A stretch of DNA of 64,000 nucleotides. It comes from Proliferodiscus dingleyae (Eukaryota; Ascomycota; Leotiomycetes; Helotiales; Lachnaceae). This document shows positions 11,405 to 23,360 of the stretch, piece by piece (positions within the stretch are counted from its first letter, which is position 1; the number at the start of each line of letters is the position of its first letter). Where the stretch lies: contig QYAK01000002.1 of NCBI GenBank assembly GCA_003988795.1, forward strand, positions 868,001 to 932,000, written 5' to 3'. The position numbers were made by a program, and so were the translations under genes. The notes below the pieces were generated by a model. The model searched no databases, had not been told where the DNA came from, and saw only the letters and a list, made by a program, of their open reading frames with translations.

Positions 11405-13848
11405 ATGAAAATCCTTTTTCAGTCTTTGCTATTCGTGGGATCTGTGGTAGCGGGCCTTATTGAGCGACGTAATGCAAGTGCATGTGCTGTCGTGAGCCAA
11501 AGCGCCTCAGCTGCTCTTATTGCAGCAACTGGTATTGCAAACTCCGTTGAAAGATTGATAACGAAAGGATGACTAATTGTCACAGGAACTCCCACTGTTT
11601 CCGCCCAATTGGCTTACGACTGCTTGACCTCGGTCCCTCTCGGGGCAAGTGAGGCCACGAACTTGGTCAATGCAATATTACCCTATGTAGAGTGGCAGTC
11701 AGGTGAGATAATATGCACCAGCTTTGAATGGTCTGAAGATTCACAGAGATCTAGACACTGCATATTTGAAAACCCCACCAAAAGGTTATCAGGAGGCGGC
11801 AATAGACCTGCGGGCTACATTTGCTAGGATTTTAGACGATATTAAAGCAGGGAAATATTCGAATGAATATGAGTTTCAAGTAGATCTATACAGCACATTC
11901 AACGCTGCTCATGACGGCCATTTCAGATTCGCCCCAGACTTGCTCAGTAAGGCCGTTGCATTCCGAAGACCTGTTCAGCTAGTTTCGATTAGCAGAGACG
12001 GCACAGAGCTTCCAAAGGTTTACATAAGAGGTACGATGCGCTTAGTGAAAGATTTATATTCAGGTAATAACTCGTGAATCAGATGATATTGCTGGCTTGA
12101 GCAGCGCCAATGGCACCAATAACACGATTGGTACTAACAGCACAGCATCTGTGTCCGCAGTAGCCAAGATCAATGGAGAAGATGCAGTGAGCTATCTAGC
12201 CGCCCTGTCTCAACTTGGATTCTTGCAAGATCCAGATGCGTTGTACAACAACCTATTTTTCGAGCTGGCTATGGATGCTCAATACGAGAACTTGCGTTAT
12301 ACGGGCTATTTTGCTGGAGCAGGTCGATTTGGAAATGTCTACCCAGGGCCTAACACCACAATCCAATTCGAGAACGGTACATTTAAATCATTTGAAAACT
12401 ATGCGGATGTCTTTGGGAATTTCCAAGGAGTAACGGATGGTCCTTCTTTCTACAAGAAATTCTGTACCGGGCCAGTCCAACAGGACCCCGATTTTGATGA
12501 TGACCCTTCGGATCCATGGGGCCAAAGTTCAACTCAGACAGCCTCAAACGCTCACGGCTACCCAAATCCGATTGTCATCAGCTCTGATCAGCAAGTCTCG
12601 GGATATTTCCTCGACGATGATCCAACATACTCAGATGTCGCCGTTCTAAGCATGCTTTCTTTCGAGCCGAACTTTCCCAACGAATTCCAGAATGTGGTTC
12701 AGACGTTTATCGCAAATGCCAAAGCCGCGGGAAAGACCAAGGTCGTAATCGACTTGTCTGGGAATGGAGGAGGAATTATCCTCTTAGGATACGATGCCTT
12801 CCGCCAGTTCTTCCCAGATATTGTCCAAGATGGTTTCTCACGCTTCCGTGAACATGAAGCTTTCAACATCATGAGTGAACAAATTTCTGGCTTCGCAGCG
12901 GACTTCTCAAATGATACTGCAAGTAGCGCGAAAGTCTTCGCGTCACAATCCATTCTGAATTATCGCGATGACCTCAATGCCACGGATCAAAATTTCCTAA
13001 CATACGGAGATAAATTTGCGCCCCACAAATATAATGAAGATTCTTTCACAAACATCTTGAGGTGGAATCTGAGTGATCCTCTTCTGACAACAAATTCGAC
13101 CTGGGGTTTGGGAATAACAATCACAGGATATGGATCAAGGCAAAACTTCACCCGGCCATATTCTCCTGAAAATATTGTGATGGTAATAGCACTCTCGTTG
13201 TTCTCGCAAACTTTGCTAATTTTCTTCGCACTATAGATTTATGATGGCTATTGTGCGTCAACATGCACCGTGTTCAGCGAGTTCATGCACAGCCAGGCTG
13301 GAGTGAAGACTATTGCTTTAGGAGGGAGGCCCACCCAAAATGCCATGCAAGCTGTTGGAGGCACTAAAGGGGCAAACAACTACCCATTTGGATACATAGA
13401 GCAACTTGCAAGCATAGCTCTCAGCACTGGGACATCAGAGCAGATAGCCAACTGGACCTCTGTAACAGCTTACAACAACCTCCCACAGAATCGAAGCACA
13501 GACAATTCAGTCAACGTCAGGGACAATATCTTGAGAGAAAATTTGAACGACGGAGTACCGGCTCAATTTCTATACGAGGCAGCCGACTGTAGACTATTCT
13601 ACGAGCCAGATATGCTTAGTGACCCACGAGCCATTTGGAAGAAAGCCGCTGCTGTTGCGTGGGGAGGTAGCAAATGTGTTGCTGGAAATATGACGCAAGG
13701 GAGAAAGTTACGCTCTGAGAGGAAGAGAACATATGACAGGATAAAGACTAGCACGAGAGTCGAGAAGAGGGCGCCTCCTTTGATTGAACTAGAAATCAAA
13801 GTCCAGGGGCCGAGAAGTCCGATCCATGGAAGGAGAGTACCACTGTGA
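11405..13848 (+). CDS. Secreted peptidase S41-family protein (UstP/CPAF-like)
   Basis: Exons 11405-11531, 11586-11702, 11749-12030, 12083-13182, 13237-13848 (745 aa). A signal peptide covers about residues 1-17. The second and third exons join to give the WQS..TAYLKTPPKGY segment typical of fungal S41 proteins, followed by a VDLYSTFNAAHDGHF segment. Near residue 397 lies the conserved VVIDLSGNGGG strand-turn. Near 543 the last exon begins with a segment in which Cys-Ala-Ser-Thr-Cys leads into Phe-Ser-Glu, where the family's nucleophile serine is expected. Many NxT/S sites suggest glycosylation. Fungal S41 relatives include general extracellular proteases and UstP of ustiloxin-type RiPP clusters. 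No UstY/DUF3328 oxidase or repeat-bearing precursor is seen nearby, so a general secreted or vacuolar protease is the safer reading. Confidence 0.85.
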
Positions 13849-14468
13849 CAGTACTTCTCCATCAACACTTACAATAGAGCTCGAATTCTGAGTCTAGAAG
13901 TCCCGAGTCTTGTTTCATAGACATATCGATACCTACTGGGTAGGAAAAATGGCTGCTTCGTATTGAGTAGACTGGTGGTATCGACTTAAGTTTCCAATAA
14001 GGAACTATCTAGATCCAGATCTCGTCTGAGCATGTACATATAAGGACGATGCATAGATAAGTATATGAGGTGACAATTGAAAATCAAATGATGCATATGA
14101 ACAAGAACTAAGAATGGATAACCCTGAACACAAAATCGTGTGGCAAGCATGCAGCCCATCTGGAGGGGGGCTCTATCATGTGACTTTTTCGATTGATTGA
14201 GACTAGCGGCCGTCGCAAATGTAAACAATGGCTGTAGCTGCTCCCTTCTAGGATCACCAAATCCAGACGCTTCAAGCCGACGACCACAACGATTTTCCTA
14301 CTCCCCAAGAACATAGCTTCCAGCAACCATTCTGAGAGTCAACATATTCAATTGACGCGGAAATCACGATAAATCGCGCGTGATCCTCGGAAGCTTGTAT
14401 GAGTTCTCTTTGACCCACCTCGATATACTTCCCCACGTTGTCGGATGCGTGGCCCTAATCTATGATCA
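13849..14468. other. Intergenic, no gene seen
   Basis: About 620 bases between two plus-strand genes. Short frames on the minus strand lack motifs. It contains the 3' flank of the protease and the promoter of the Dsn1 gene. Confidence 0.5.
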
Positions 14469-16012
14469 ATGACTACTGTCGTAAGAACGCGAGTTCCCTT
14501 GGAAACGTTGAGCATGAATCAACAGCCAGCAGGGCGGAGAAGAAGCAAGCGATTAGCTGGTGAGGACCTCGAAGCGCATTTCCATTGCGCGCCGAAATGC
14601 TAATTTTGCTTATAGCCTACGATGAAGAAGATGGCGACTTCGTTTTTACGCGCGGATCTAAGCGAACCAAGACAGCTTCAGTACTTACAGAACCTCAGCC
14701 TGTGCCTGCACCACCACCAAGCGCGAAGAGGGGTAGAAAATCCAAGGCAACCCAGGATGAAGTGATTGCAACTGAAAAGAAACCAGGAGCGCGAAAGATG
14801 AGTTTTTCGACGCCGAGTGGTGACTCTGATGCTATTATGAATCCGAGGAGAAGGAAAAGCACGCGTTCTTCGGCGAGCAAACAGCAGACTGTTGAGAAAG
14901 GTCCGGTTGCTTCACGAAAAGATCAACCCGATTTCGATAGTATAGATATGGTTGGACCCTCGCCAGTCAATGGAAGCAGTTCGGTAGACTCGAGCAAACA
15001 AGGAACAGTAATCTCATTACCATTTAGCGACACACCGGTCATCAATCGCAACAAGGAGATGAGGAAAAAGGGCACTGGATCACGAAGGAGTAGCTTAGGT
15101 CTTCGGGGCCGGAGAGCGAGCTCGCTGATCGACAGTGGGCACAGCGCGATTCCTCACCGAGAGGTTGAAACAGCCGAGTTCTATAAGCATATTGAAGCAG
15201 ATGGTTTGAGCGAGCCAAGAAGGATGAAACAGCTCTTGACGTGGACGGGTGAAAGATGTTTAGGAGAGAAGCCTGCTCACGGAGAAGCCAATGACCTAGC
15301 AGAACAAGCAGGTGAGAATCATCACTAAGCTTTGCGCACATCAAGCTGACATCTACAGCGCGAACAATTAAAGAAAGCCTGCTAAAGGACTTCGCGAACA
15401 GATCAGAATTCACGGACTGGTTTACGCGGGAGGAAACCGCGCCGAGAAAAGTGGTCAAAATGCCGAATCCGCGGAATATCGAGCTCGAGGAGAATTTGGT
15501 CGGGTTGGAAGCAAGAATAAAACTGTAGGCGATCTCTTCCCATGCGATAGATTAAAATACTGATCTCAGTTCACAGATCGAAAGAAGAGAAGGAGCAATG
15601 GAAAGCGCTCGCGAAAGCACCGTCCTCACTACCTCCTTTGTTCACCGACGACTCCAACGATCTTGATCCCTCCCAAATAGATGGCTCATTACTCGACCCC
15701 GAACAAGCTGCCATTCTAGTCTCAGTATCTTCCTCATCTGCCCTCGAGACGAGAAATCAAGCCCTGAAGCAACTGCGAGACATACAGTCAGGCTTGGAAT
15801 TTAAAGTAGACCTGTTTGCGGATGGTGTGCATAAGATGGAGCAATACCAGCAGACTGCTGGAAGAGCGGCGAGTAAGATTCTAGCTATGAGTGCTGTGCG
15901 TTTAGAGGAACGGGATAAGAGGGAGAAGGAGGTCACGGGCACGAGGGATTTGCCTATGCAGGAAGTACTGAGGAGTTTGAGTAGAATTCTGCCCGAGGGG
16001 CGGAGTGGGTAG
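14469..16012 (+). CDS. dsn1: Kinetochore MIND/Mis12-complex subunit Dsn1 (Mis13)
   Basis: Exons 14469-14559, 14616-15311, 15359-15524, 15577-16012 (462 aa). The N-terminus is basic (RRRSKRLA), then comes a disordered Ser/Arg/Lys-rich region. The signature is the RRSSLGLRGRRASSL segment leading into IPHREVETAEFYKHIEADGL and a helical MKQLLTW stretch, which is the conserved start of the Dsn1/Mis13 domain. The C-terminal half is helical (coiled-coil-like), as expected for the MIND complex that links the inner kinetochore to Ndc80. The basic RRSS motif is of the kind phosphorylated by Aurora B/Ipl1 in yeasts; here that is inference. The first exon joins so that SKRLA runs straight into an acidic YDEEDGDF segment. 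An in-frame ATG at 14514 is an alternative start. Confidence 0.88.
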
Positions 16013-16562
16013 TTGACGCCATTTGCGAGTTTGTGGTGTTGTATTGTTTTTTGGGGGGAGGTCGGGATCCAGGCTACGATGGGGAATGAATTACATGAAG
16101 CAATGGTGTTTGGGGGGCATTCATATGTTTTTTGTTTCTATGTACAAATCGTGGAGTCGGAGACAGCTCGATTTGAGCCAGAAGCGGTCATGTGAAAATT
16201 CATGCATCTGAAACTTCAGTCCGTGGATTTCGATTTGATTTAACGTGCATGTATCATTATGCTTTTTTGTGAACAATGCTAGTGAGGTTTCAAGACACGC
16301 TTGGTGAGTAGTGTCGAACCTTCCCGTTGGTATCTATCTAAAGAGCTTTGGACCCTGGCCATGTAGACTGTTCTCAAGTTGCTGGTAATGCCACTTTAAC
16401 ACCTCCAAACATACATCAAGTCGAACCATTTCAACTGCGTCCAAATATCCTTCCACGTGCTCATCCGCCCTTCGACGACTGCATCTCTCTATTGAGCAAT
16501 GCTGAACGCCCGCTTTTGTCGAAAAATAACTTTTAAGAAGAGTGCTTCTACCAAATCGTCTT
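16013..16562. other. Convergent 3' flanks of dsn1 and dbp5
   Basis: About 550 bases between two genes that end towards each other. No additional gene is supported. G- and T-rich runs near 16050-16130 are compatible with 3' UTR sequence. Confidence 0.5.
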
Positions 16563-18216
16563 TCAAGCTTTTAGATTCGTACCAGCGCGGCTCGACTTCG
16601 TAATGCGCTTAATCATAGCTTCTGTCTCATCCCAATCATCGGTAGGCAGACGGACCAAGTCAATCTGGTAGAAGGAAGCAATCTGGCTAAGTGCGTTGAA
16701 ACTCTTCCTGTCGAATACAAAGCTAATGCTCACTCCAACACGCCCGAATCTGCCTGTGCGGCCGATACGGTGAAGATATGTCTCCGCGTCTGGCTCGTCC
16801 TCCTGCCGGCCTCTCATTGGGACATCGTAGTTGATGACCATGTTGACAGACTGGACGTCGATACCCCGAGCGAGAACATTTGTCGTGATGAGCACTTTGA
16901 TCTGGCCCGTGCGGAACCTCTCAAGGATAGCATCTCGCTCCGAGCCTTCGAAAGCACCGTGGACTGCAACAACATGATGCCCCTCTTTCGTTAACCTATC
17001 GGCAATTTCATCTGCGGTTTTTCGGCGCTGAACGCTAGTCAGTGGACCAAAATTGATTCCATTATAGGAAGCATACCTTCACAAAGATGATTGAAGAGCC
17101 GACCGTCATAGCGCCGTACAAGTTCGTCAGGTAATTGTATTTGCCCTCATCTCCAGCACAATCCATGTACATCTGAGAGATGCCCTTGACCGTCAATTCA
17201 TCTCTCTTTAACCTAATCTGATTGGCATTGGGAGAGAATTGTTCAGCATATCGAACGACAGCATCTGGGAAAGTCGCGGAGAATAGGAGGGTCTGCTTGA
17301 CACCTGGAAGCATTCTAATTCACAATTAGCATGATTGATGGAGGAAGTGATCTAGAAAACCAACCCTTTAACACGAGCACATTGATCTCCAAGTCCTTGT
17401 TGATCCAACATATTGTCTGCCTCATCTAAGCAAAGCACCTTCATCTGCGAGGCATCGAATTGTCGGCGCTTGATGAGATCCATGACGGTACCTGGTGTTC
17501 CGACTACGATCATGGCTTGGATCTTGGCACCTCGTTCAACAGAACCAGGCACCGCAGCCTGAATTGTGAGACCGTCCACATATTGGCCAATGCTACGGAT
17601 AACCCCTTCAATTTGGCGTGCCAGCTCTCGACTCGGTGCAAGGACGAGGGCTTGAGGCTGTTGTGGCTTCGAGTAGTCAATTCGCGATAGGATCGTGATA
17701 ACGAATGCAGCCGTCTTTCCCGTTCCCGACTGAGATTGTGCGATCATGTTGGTTGGGGGATTGCTGAGGAGGATAGGGAGAGCCCTCTCCTGGATCTTGG
17801 ATGGCTTCTTAAAATTCATCCCGTAAAGACCTTTTAAGACTTGGTCTGAACTGAGCAGACGCGTTAGTGAAAGATTGAAACATACAGCGATAGGCTACTC
17901 ACATTCCAAGCTGCTCGAATGAGTTGACTGAGTACAGTGGTGAATTGGCATCGCCTTGAATGTCGCTCAACTTGACTTCTACTTCGTATTGACCGTCTTG
18001 AAGACCAGAGCCATTGAGAGATTCGACCTGGCCATCAAGCTGCGCAGCAGCCAGGTTATCATCATCCTGCTTGGCTGAAGTATTACCGGTCGGCGAAGCC
18101 ACTTCATCAGCCCAAGTTGATGCAGCTGCTGTGGGCTTGTCCTCTTGGGCAGCTGGAGTTGAGGCTGGCATTGTGATCCTATCAGCGAGGGAGGCTGGTT
18201 TCGAATCCCCAGACAT
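16563..18216 (-). CDS. dbp5: ATP-dependent DEAD-box RNA helicase Dbp5
   Basis: Exons on the minus strand: 18216-17903, 17850-17365, 17314-17077, 17027-16563 (500 aa). After a disordered N-terminal region of about 95 residues comes FEQLGISDQVLKGLY (Q-motif helix), then SQSGTGKT near 144-151 (motif I), PSRELA (Ia), TPGT (Ib), DEAD at about 247-250 (motif II), FSATFPD (III), TTNVLARGIDV (V) and HRIGRTGRFGR (VI). The segment MRGRQEDEPDAETYLHR is characteristic of Dbp5/DDX19 rather than eIF4A. Dbp5 acts at the cytoplasmic face of the nuclear pore, where it strips export factors from mRNA after activation by Gle1 and InsP6. All four exon joins restore family consensus. It shares an upstream region with bzz1. 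Confidence 0.95.
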
Positions 18217-18781
18217 GTTGCTTGTTGACTGTAAAGATCTTTGTTGGTTTTAATCTACGTGCTGGTGAATGTCAAGCTCGAAGCTGGAATCAACCAGTAG
18301 CTGTCAAAGGTAGTTTCATACGACGCAGACAAGATAAGAGAAAAGATATCCTCCTTTAAACAAAAATAATAGAAGGAAACCGCCAACCAAGGGAAAAACG
18401 GCAGATTTGGGATCGGCAGATTCGAGAGGAGTCCTGGGGATATAACGGGAGGCAGGGGAAGAAGTATGGAGGTATGCTGCATGAAGCTCTCCTCGAATTT
18501 TGTTTGGATTCAACGCGGGGTCTAGCGTCGTCTTTAGCGCGACCGCCCGCCTCAATCGACACGTGATCATACATGTGTGTCCCTGCGGACATGCCGGCCC
18601 GCGATTTAGCTGTGCTGCGCTCTGTTGCATCTCGAGGCGCATCAGGACTCATCTTACCTGGGTAGGTGGGGTGTACGCAACGTAGCGACCAGATCTTTAC
18701 GTGACTATGACCATGCAATCACACATCTTCTCATCCAATTCATGATCCTTCCTCTGCGACCTCACTACTGCGGAGGTAAAT
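18217..18781. promoter_or_regulatory. Shared divergent promoter of dbp5 and bzz1
   Basis: About 565 bases separate the two start codons, which point away from each other. No gene lies between them. The sequence includes GACACGTGATC near 18560, an E-box-like CACGTG core. Bidirectional promoter function is inferred from the layout only. Confidence 0.5.
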
Positions 18782-21132
18782 ATGGCGGATATAGACATCG
18801 CTCCGCACTTCGGGCTAGAGCTGAAGGTATGTGGTTGCATACATGCGATACTTGGGAAAATAGTTGTGGCTTACAGGGACGTATCAGGATGGCTTTAAAT
18901 CAGTCAATGCATGGGTCGCGAATGGAATTAATTGGCTTGAAGATATCCAGCAATTCTACCGTGAGCGAAGTGCTATCGAGAAGGAGTACAGCGGAAAGCT
19001 CAATGCCTTGGCCAAAAAGTACTATGAGAAGAAAGCAAAGAAGTCTAGCAGTCTAAGTGTTGGAGACACGCCTTCTATGACACCAGGGTCATTGGAAAGG
19101 TACAGATGATACCTCCGGAGGGGCCGCGTACGCTGACTGCGAGAATTTCAGTGCTTCTTTAACAACGTGGACTACTCAAATAACAACGCTCGAGTCCCGA
19201 GCTGCGGAGCATGACAGATTTGGAGGAGAGTTGATTACACATTTGGCAGATCCGCTCAGGGTCATCGCGACCAGATACGAGGAGCTTCGGAAACGGCATG
19301 CGGAATATGCAGACAAGCTGGAAAAGGAACGAGATGGCACATATGCTGATTTACGAAAGATGAAAGGCAAATACGATGCCACTTGTCAGGATGTCGAGAA
19401 CAAGCGGAAGAAAACCGAGTCTGCGTTCGACTATTCCAAAACTAAGGCTCAGAATGCATACCAACAACAGATTTCTGAGATGCATAATGTCAAGAACAGC
19501 TATTTGATTGCCATCAACGTCTCAAATAAGCAGAAAGAGAGGTACTATCATGAATATGTACCGGACCTTCTAGATAGTTTACAAGACCTTGCAGAGTCAA
19601 GGACAACGAAACTCAATAGTATATGGTCATTGGCGGCGCAGCTCGAATCTGGAATGCTGAAACGCAGCTCCGACTATGTTAACCACCTCTCCCAAGAGAT
19701 ACCGCGAAATCTTCCTCCATTGGACTCCATGATGTTTGTAAGACACAATGTGGGTCAATGGCAGGAACCCTCAGATAAAGTATTCGAACCAAGTCCAGTA
19801 TGGCACGATGATGATGTGATGGTTGTGGATGAGACTGCGAAGGTCTTTCTTCGGAATGTACTGGGCAAATCAAAAGGTCAACTTGGAGATCTCAGAAGAG
19901 AAGTGGATAAGAAGCGACGCGAGGTTGAAGGAGTGAAACGGGTAAAGGATCAAATCAGAGAAGGAAAAGACAAGAGGGACGAAGTAGAGGTCGTGAGAGC
20001 AATCTTTGCATTACAAGAAGAGTTACATCAGGTCGACCATAAGCGCTTAACAGCAGAAGTGGAGACATCGACAATTACTGGAGCTGTTGGGGATGTTACA
20101 CTAGGAGCGAAAAGTCACAACTTCAAGTCTCAGACTTTCAAAATTCCGACGAACTGTGACTTATGCGGGGAACGTATTTGGGGACTATCTGCAAAGGGGT
20201 TCGACTGCCGGGATTGTGGCTACACATGTCACAGCAAGTGCGAGATGAAGGTGCCCGCTGAGTGTCCAGGGGAACAGACTAAGGATGAAAGGAAGACTTT
20301 AAAAGCAGACCGTCAAACGGCAGCGAATTCGCTAAGGAGTCCTGGTGCTCCACCAGACAACGTCGCAGAGCTCCCAGATATCAGCCGCTCAAATACAATG
20401 AACTCTTTGAGCTCAGGATATGCAGCGAGTGCTAATCGCTCAATCTCAGGCGCCAGCCAACTGTCACCGACTGAAGAGATGCCTCCCGAGCGGCCAACGT
20501 CTCTCAAACCCGGCATTTCAGTGCCAAATACTCTCAGAAAGAGCAGAGTTGTCGCACCTCCACCTACAGCCTACGTCAGCGAACTCCCTGGAAGCCAGCC
20601 CAATGGGTCATCAACCTCAGTCGCTACAGAACAGAAGGGCAAAATGCTCTATGCCTACGACGCTAATAGTGATGGCGAAATAACGGTAGCAGAGGGCAAA
20701 GAGGTCACGATTCTCGATCCAGATGGTAAGCCCCCACGTCTATCTAATCTCACGTCCCTTATCACTGACATAAAATCAGATGGTGGTTGGACCAAAGTGA
20801 AAGCCGCCTTCAAAGAAGGTCTTGTTCCCACCGCCTACATTGAGTCCCTTCCAATGGCGCGCCCGGCCTCCATAGTATCCAACTCAGGCTCCTCCGTGCA
20901 GTCCTCCAACGCCAAAAAGGTCGGGCCCGCTGTAGCACCAAAACGGGGTGCCAAGAAACTGAAATACGTGGAAGCGTTATACGAATATACTGCTCAAAGT
21001 GATGCAGAGCATAGTATGGCTGAAGGGGAACGGCTCGTGTTGATCAAGGAGGATCCTGGGGATGGATGGGCGGAGGTGGAGAAAGGGGGGAAAGTGGCGA
21101 GCGTCCCGGCGAACTATGTGCAGGCTGCGTAG
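18782..21132 (+). CDS. bzz1: F-BAR/C1/SH3 actin regulator Bzz1
   Basis: Exons 18782-18826, 18888-19099, 19152-20725, 20780-21132 (727 aa). The short first exon gives MADIDIAPHFGLELK and joins to DGFKSVNAWV, the conserved start of Bzz1. Order: F-BAR domain (about 1-270) with a long coiled coil beyond, a C1 zinc finger (about 408-457; HNF start, CDLC, CRDC, CHSKC), a Ser/Pro linker, and two SH3 domains (about 583-635 and 671-727). Intron 3 (54 bases) has no stop and keeps frame; removing it shortens the first SH3 to a normal length with a DGGWTKVKA strand. In yeast Bzz1 binds Las17/WASP and works with type I myosins at endocytic actin patches. C1 in these proteins usually lacks a known ligand. 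Confidence 0.93.
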
Positions 21133-21828
21133 CGAAAACTATCCAAGAGATATGGAAGGAAAAGAAATGAGTTCGCCGTTCATCCGTGAGATGAGCATGT
21201 GCGATGCAATCCAAGGGATGACTCGAATGGTATGGTGCATTTTAGGGCGTTTTGGGGCGCCTACTCAGTAGCATCTGACAGCATGACATGGCATTTGAAG
21301 CGGAGGTTGCACTTTAGCTCCTCAGCAGATGCGAAGTAAATATCATCTTCAATTTGCTTGGTGTCCTTTGTCTGGGTGGTATATTTCGGGGCCGTAGTCT
21401 GCGGTCCCATTTCACTTCAAACTTCATCATCTCTAGACGTTCTCTCCTACATTCAGCCTCAAAGACTAAAGCGCCATTCCTGCAAGTGCATTATGAAGTC
21501 CCATATCATATCCAAGTGAGAACCGCACCACAAACGCCCGCCTTATCATTACAGCCACTCCCCGCAATAATAATTGAGAGACTCCTTATCCACCTCTTTC
21601 AAGCAGCAGGGGTAACTACAATTCCAGACTGGACCACCGTGCCACTACCTGCCCCGTCTCCTTGCCCATCAGGTTGCGGATACATACCAGCAGCGAGGAT
21701 CTTCGGATCAACGATGAAATTCCTCGTGGTACCAGGTATCGCATTCCGAACTCCTTCATCAGTCGCCATCATAGGCTCTTGCGCGCTCGGGAACTATTCT
21801 CATTAGCACTCTTCGCTCCCCCATTAAA
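21133..21828. other. Convergent 3' flanks
   Basis: About 700 bases between bzz1 and the minus-strand gene ending at 21829. A plus-strand frame at 21354-21806 is open but starts at TTG and shows no recognisable domain, so it is not called. Confidence 0.45.
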
Positions 21829-22399
21829 CTAGCGACAACATACTTCTGGAGGATTTGGCATCGAGGCCGGCCCAGAAGTCATGATCGTTGTTGAAGGACC
21901 CGTGGAACTGAAAGTCGTTATCGGCCCGCTTATACTGATACTTGTCTGGCCGCCAGAAGCTATGGTTGTCATGGTACTAAAGGTCTGAATGGATGCCGGC
22001 CCTGAGCCTGCTATCGTGGTAGTTTCGCCGCTGGGTCCTGATGTTGACATATGGAATGTTGATACTATTGGAGTGCAGTGTGTCGGATATCCAATTGAAG
22101 TATCTTCAGGCGGAATGACTCGCTCTGGCGTTTGGACATAGGTCACATCTGGCAATGCTGGGATTTTCTTGAGGCAAGGAGATTAGTTGGGCTCTATACT
22201 TTATTTCCCTATGGTGGGAGTAACATACCTTCTCGTCTACAATGGGAGAATCAATATCACTCCCTGGTAACTCTTCCATTTCTGATCTTTTTTGCTTGTG
22301 CCTTATCAGACGCTTCCTAGGGGGCTGGTCTGGAACATCGTGCCCGTCTTCCATCCCATCACAGCAGAACAGCGCCCTGTATATCCTACTTCTTGCCAT
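21829..22399 (-). CDS. Small Ser/Thr-rich hypothetical protein, 169 aa
   Basis: Exons 22399-22229 and 22167-21829 on the minus strand. The GTATGT donor and a CTAAT branch with a CTCAAG acceptor keep the frame through VDEKKIPALPDVTYVQTPE. The N-terminal exon is charged with a basic run (PPRKRLIRHKQKR). The second exon ends in a Ser/Thr/Gly/Pro-rich region with a loose repeat of SGP...TT units (about nine residues), then a Cys-Cys-Arg end. No signal peptide is visible. The repeat type resembles disordered or O-glycosylated stalks, but without a secretion signal this is undecided. The family is not recognised. Confidence 0.55.
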
Positions 22400-23320
22400 G
22401 GTTGATTGAGTGCTTCAGCGGCAGGTTCATTGAGGCTTCATTAAATGGATTGGTCTATAGTGCATAGCCATAGCTACGACGTCACCGGCGGTATGATTAC
22501 TACTCTCTATACAGCAGCTCTTATTTCGGGGCACGGCCCATCTTAGGGCCGGTTGGGTCACCTTGCTAGTCATGTCTATCTGCGCTTTGTCTTGAGGACT
22601 CTGTCCAGAGCTCTCGAATGCAATCACACGTTCAATATCAGGCCGTCACAATTATTAGTTTTATCGCGTTCCTTTTGATATATTATCATACAGTATGTTA
22701 TCATTTATGGACTGTTGAAACTTGAGATAGAACTTGATCATGATAGTGGTCGCAAGTTCTCTTGAGCTGAATTAGTCTACGCGCCACGAACCATTGTGTT
22801 TGTTTGGGTTAGGAAGGAGACCCAGGGGATGGTCTGAGGCCCCCTTTATGCCTATTCGCGTATAGCTTCACCCCGGACAGTATCCCGCTAGCAAGCCGCC
22901 ATCAATCCATCGGTCGATTGAGTCATGCTCTTTTTCATTTTTTGGGTAGGTTGGGAGCAACATCATCCTACTACGGCCTGGAGCTTTCATATAATGCCCA
23001 TTCGAAACCAGCCTCTCTAAGTGAACCGATACCATGGCATTCCGCCCGCTACTATTTAAGACTTTCTAACGAACTATTACTATTGAATCTAGGATGGTCT
23101 AAGAAATTTAACGATCAGCATCGACCCAGGTAAGATGAAAAAACAATCACGATTAATATCTTCGCATATTTGAAGAAGTTAGGTTGTTTCATCGCTCTGA
23201 TTTCATCCATGTCTGTGACGCAACTTCAAGCTTGTAGCTGCAGTTGAGGCTGAACAGGGTATATGATACCCCGCTGAACAGTCGCTAGAGAGGCAATAAT
23301 AGTGGTTTGTGAAGAGATGC

Positions 23321-23360
23321 CTTCTCTGCTAGACTTGAGAGCTTCTCTGCTAGTAGAGAA
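23321..23360. repeat. Short direct repeat with hairpin
   Basis: The 12-mer CTTCTCTGCTAG occurs at 23321-23332 and again at 23342-23353. The second copy runs into a hairpin with arms TTCTCT and AGAGAA (23343-23360), directly followed by CTGCTGCAG. It lies in a gene-poor stretch and its role is unknown. Confidence 0.6.

Noticed and set aside
20726..20779. Reading bzz1 without intron 3
   Set aside because: Would insert 18 residues (PPRLSNLTSL...) into the first SH3 domain, and clear splice signals flank the segment.
21354..21806. 150-codon open frame after bzz1
   Set aside because: TTG start, no family, and it lies in the 3' flank between two convergent genes.
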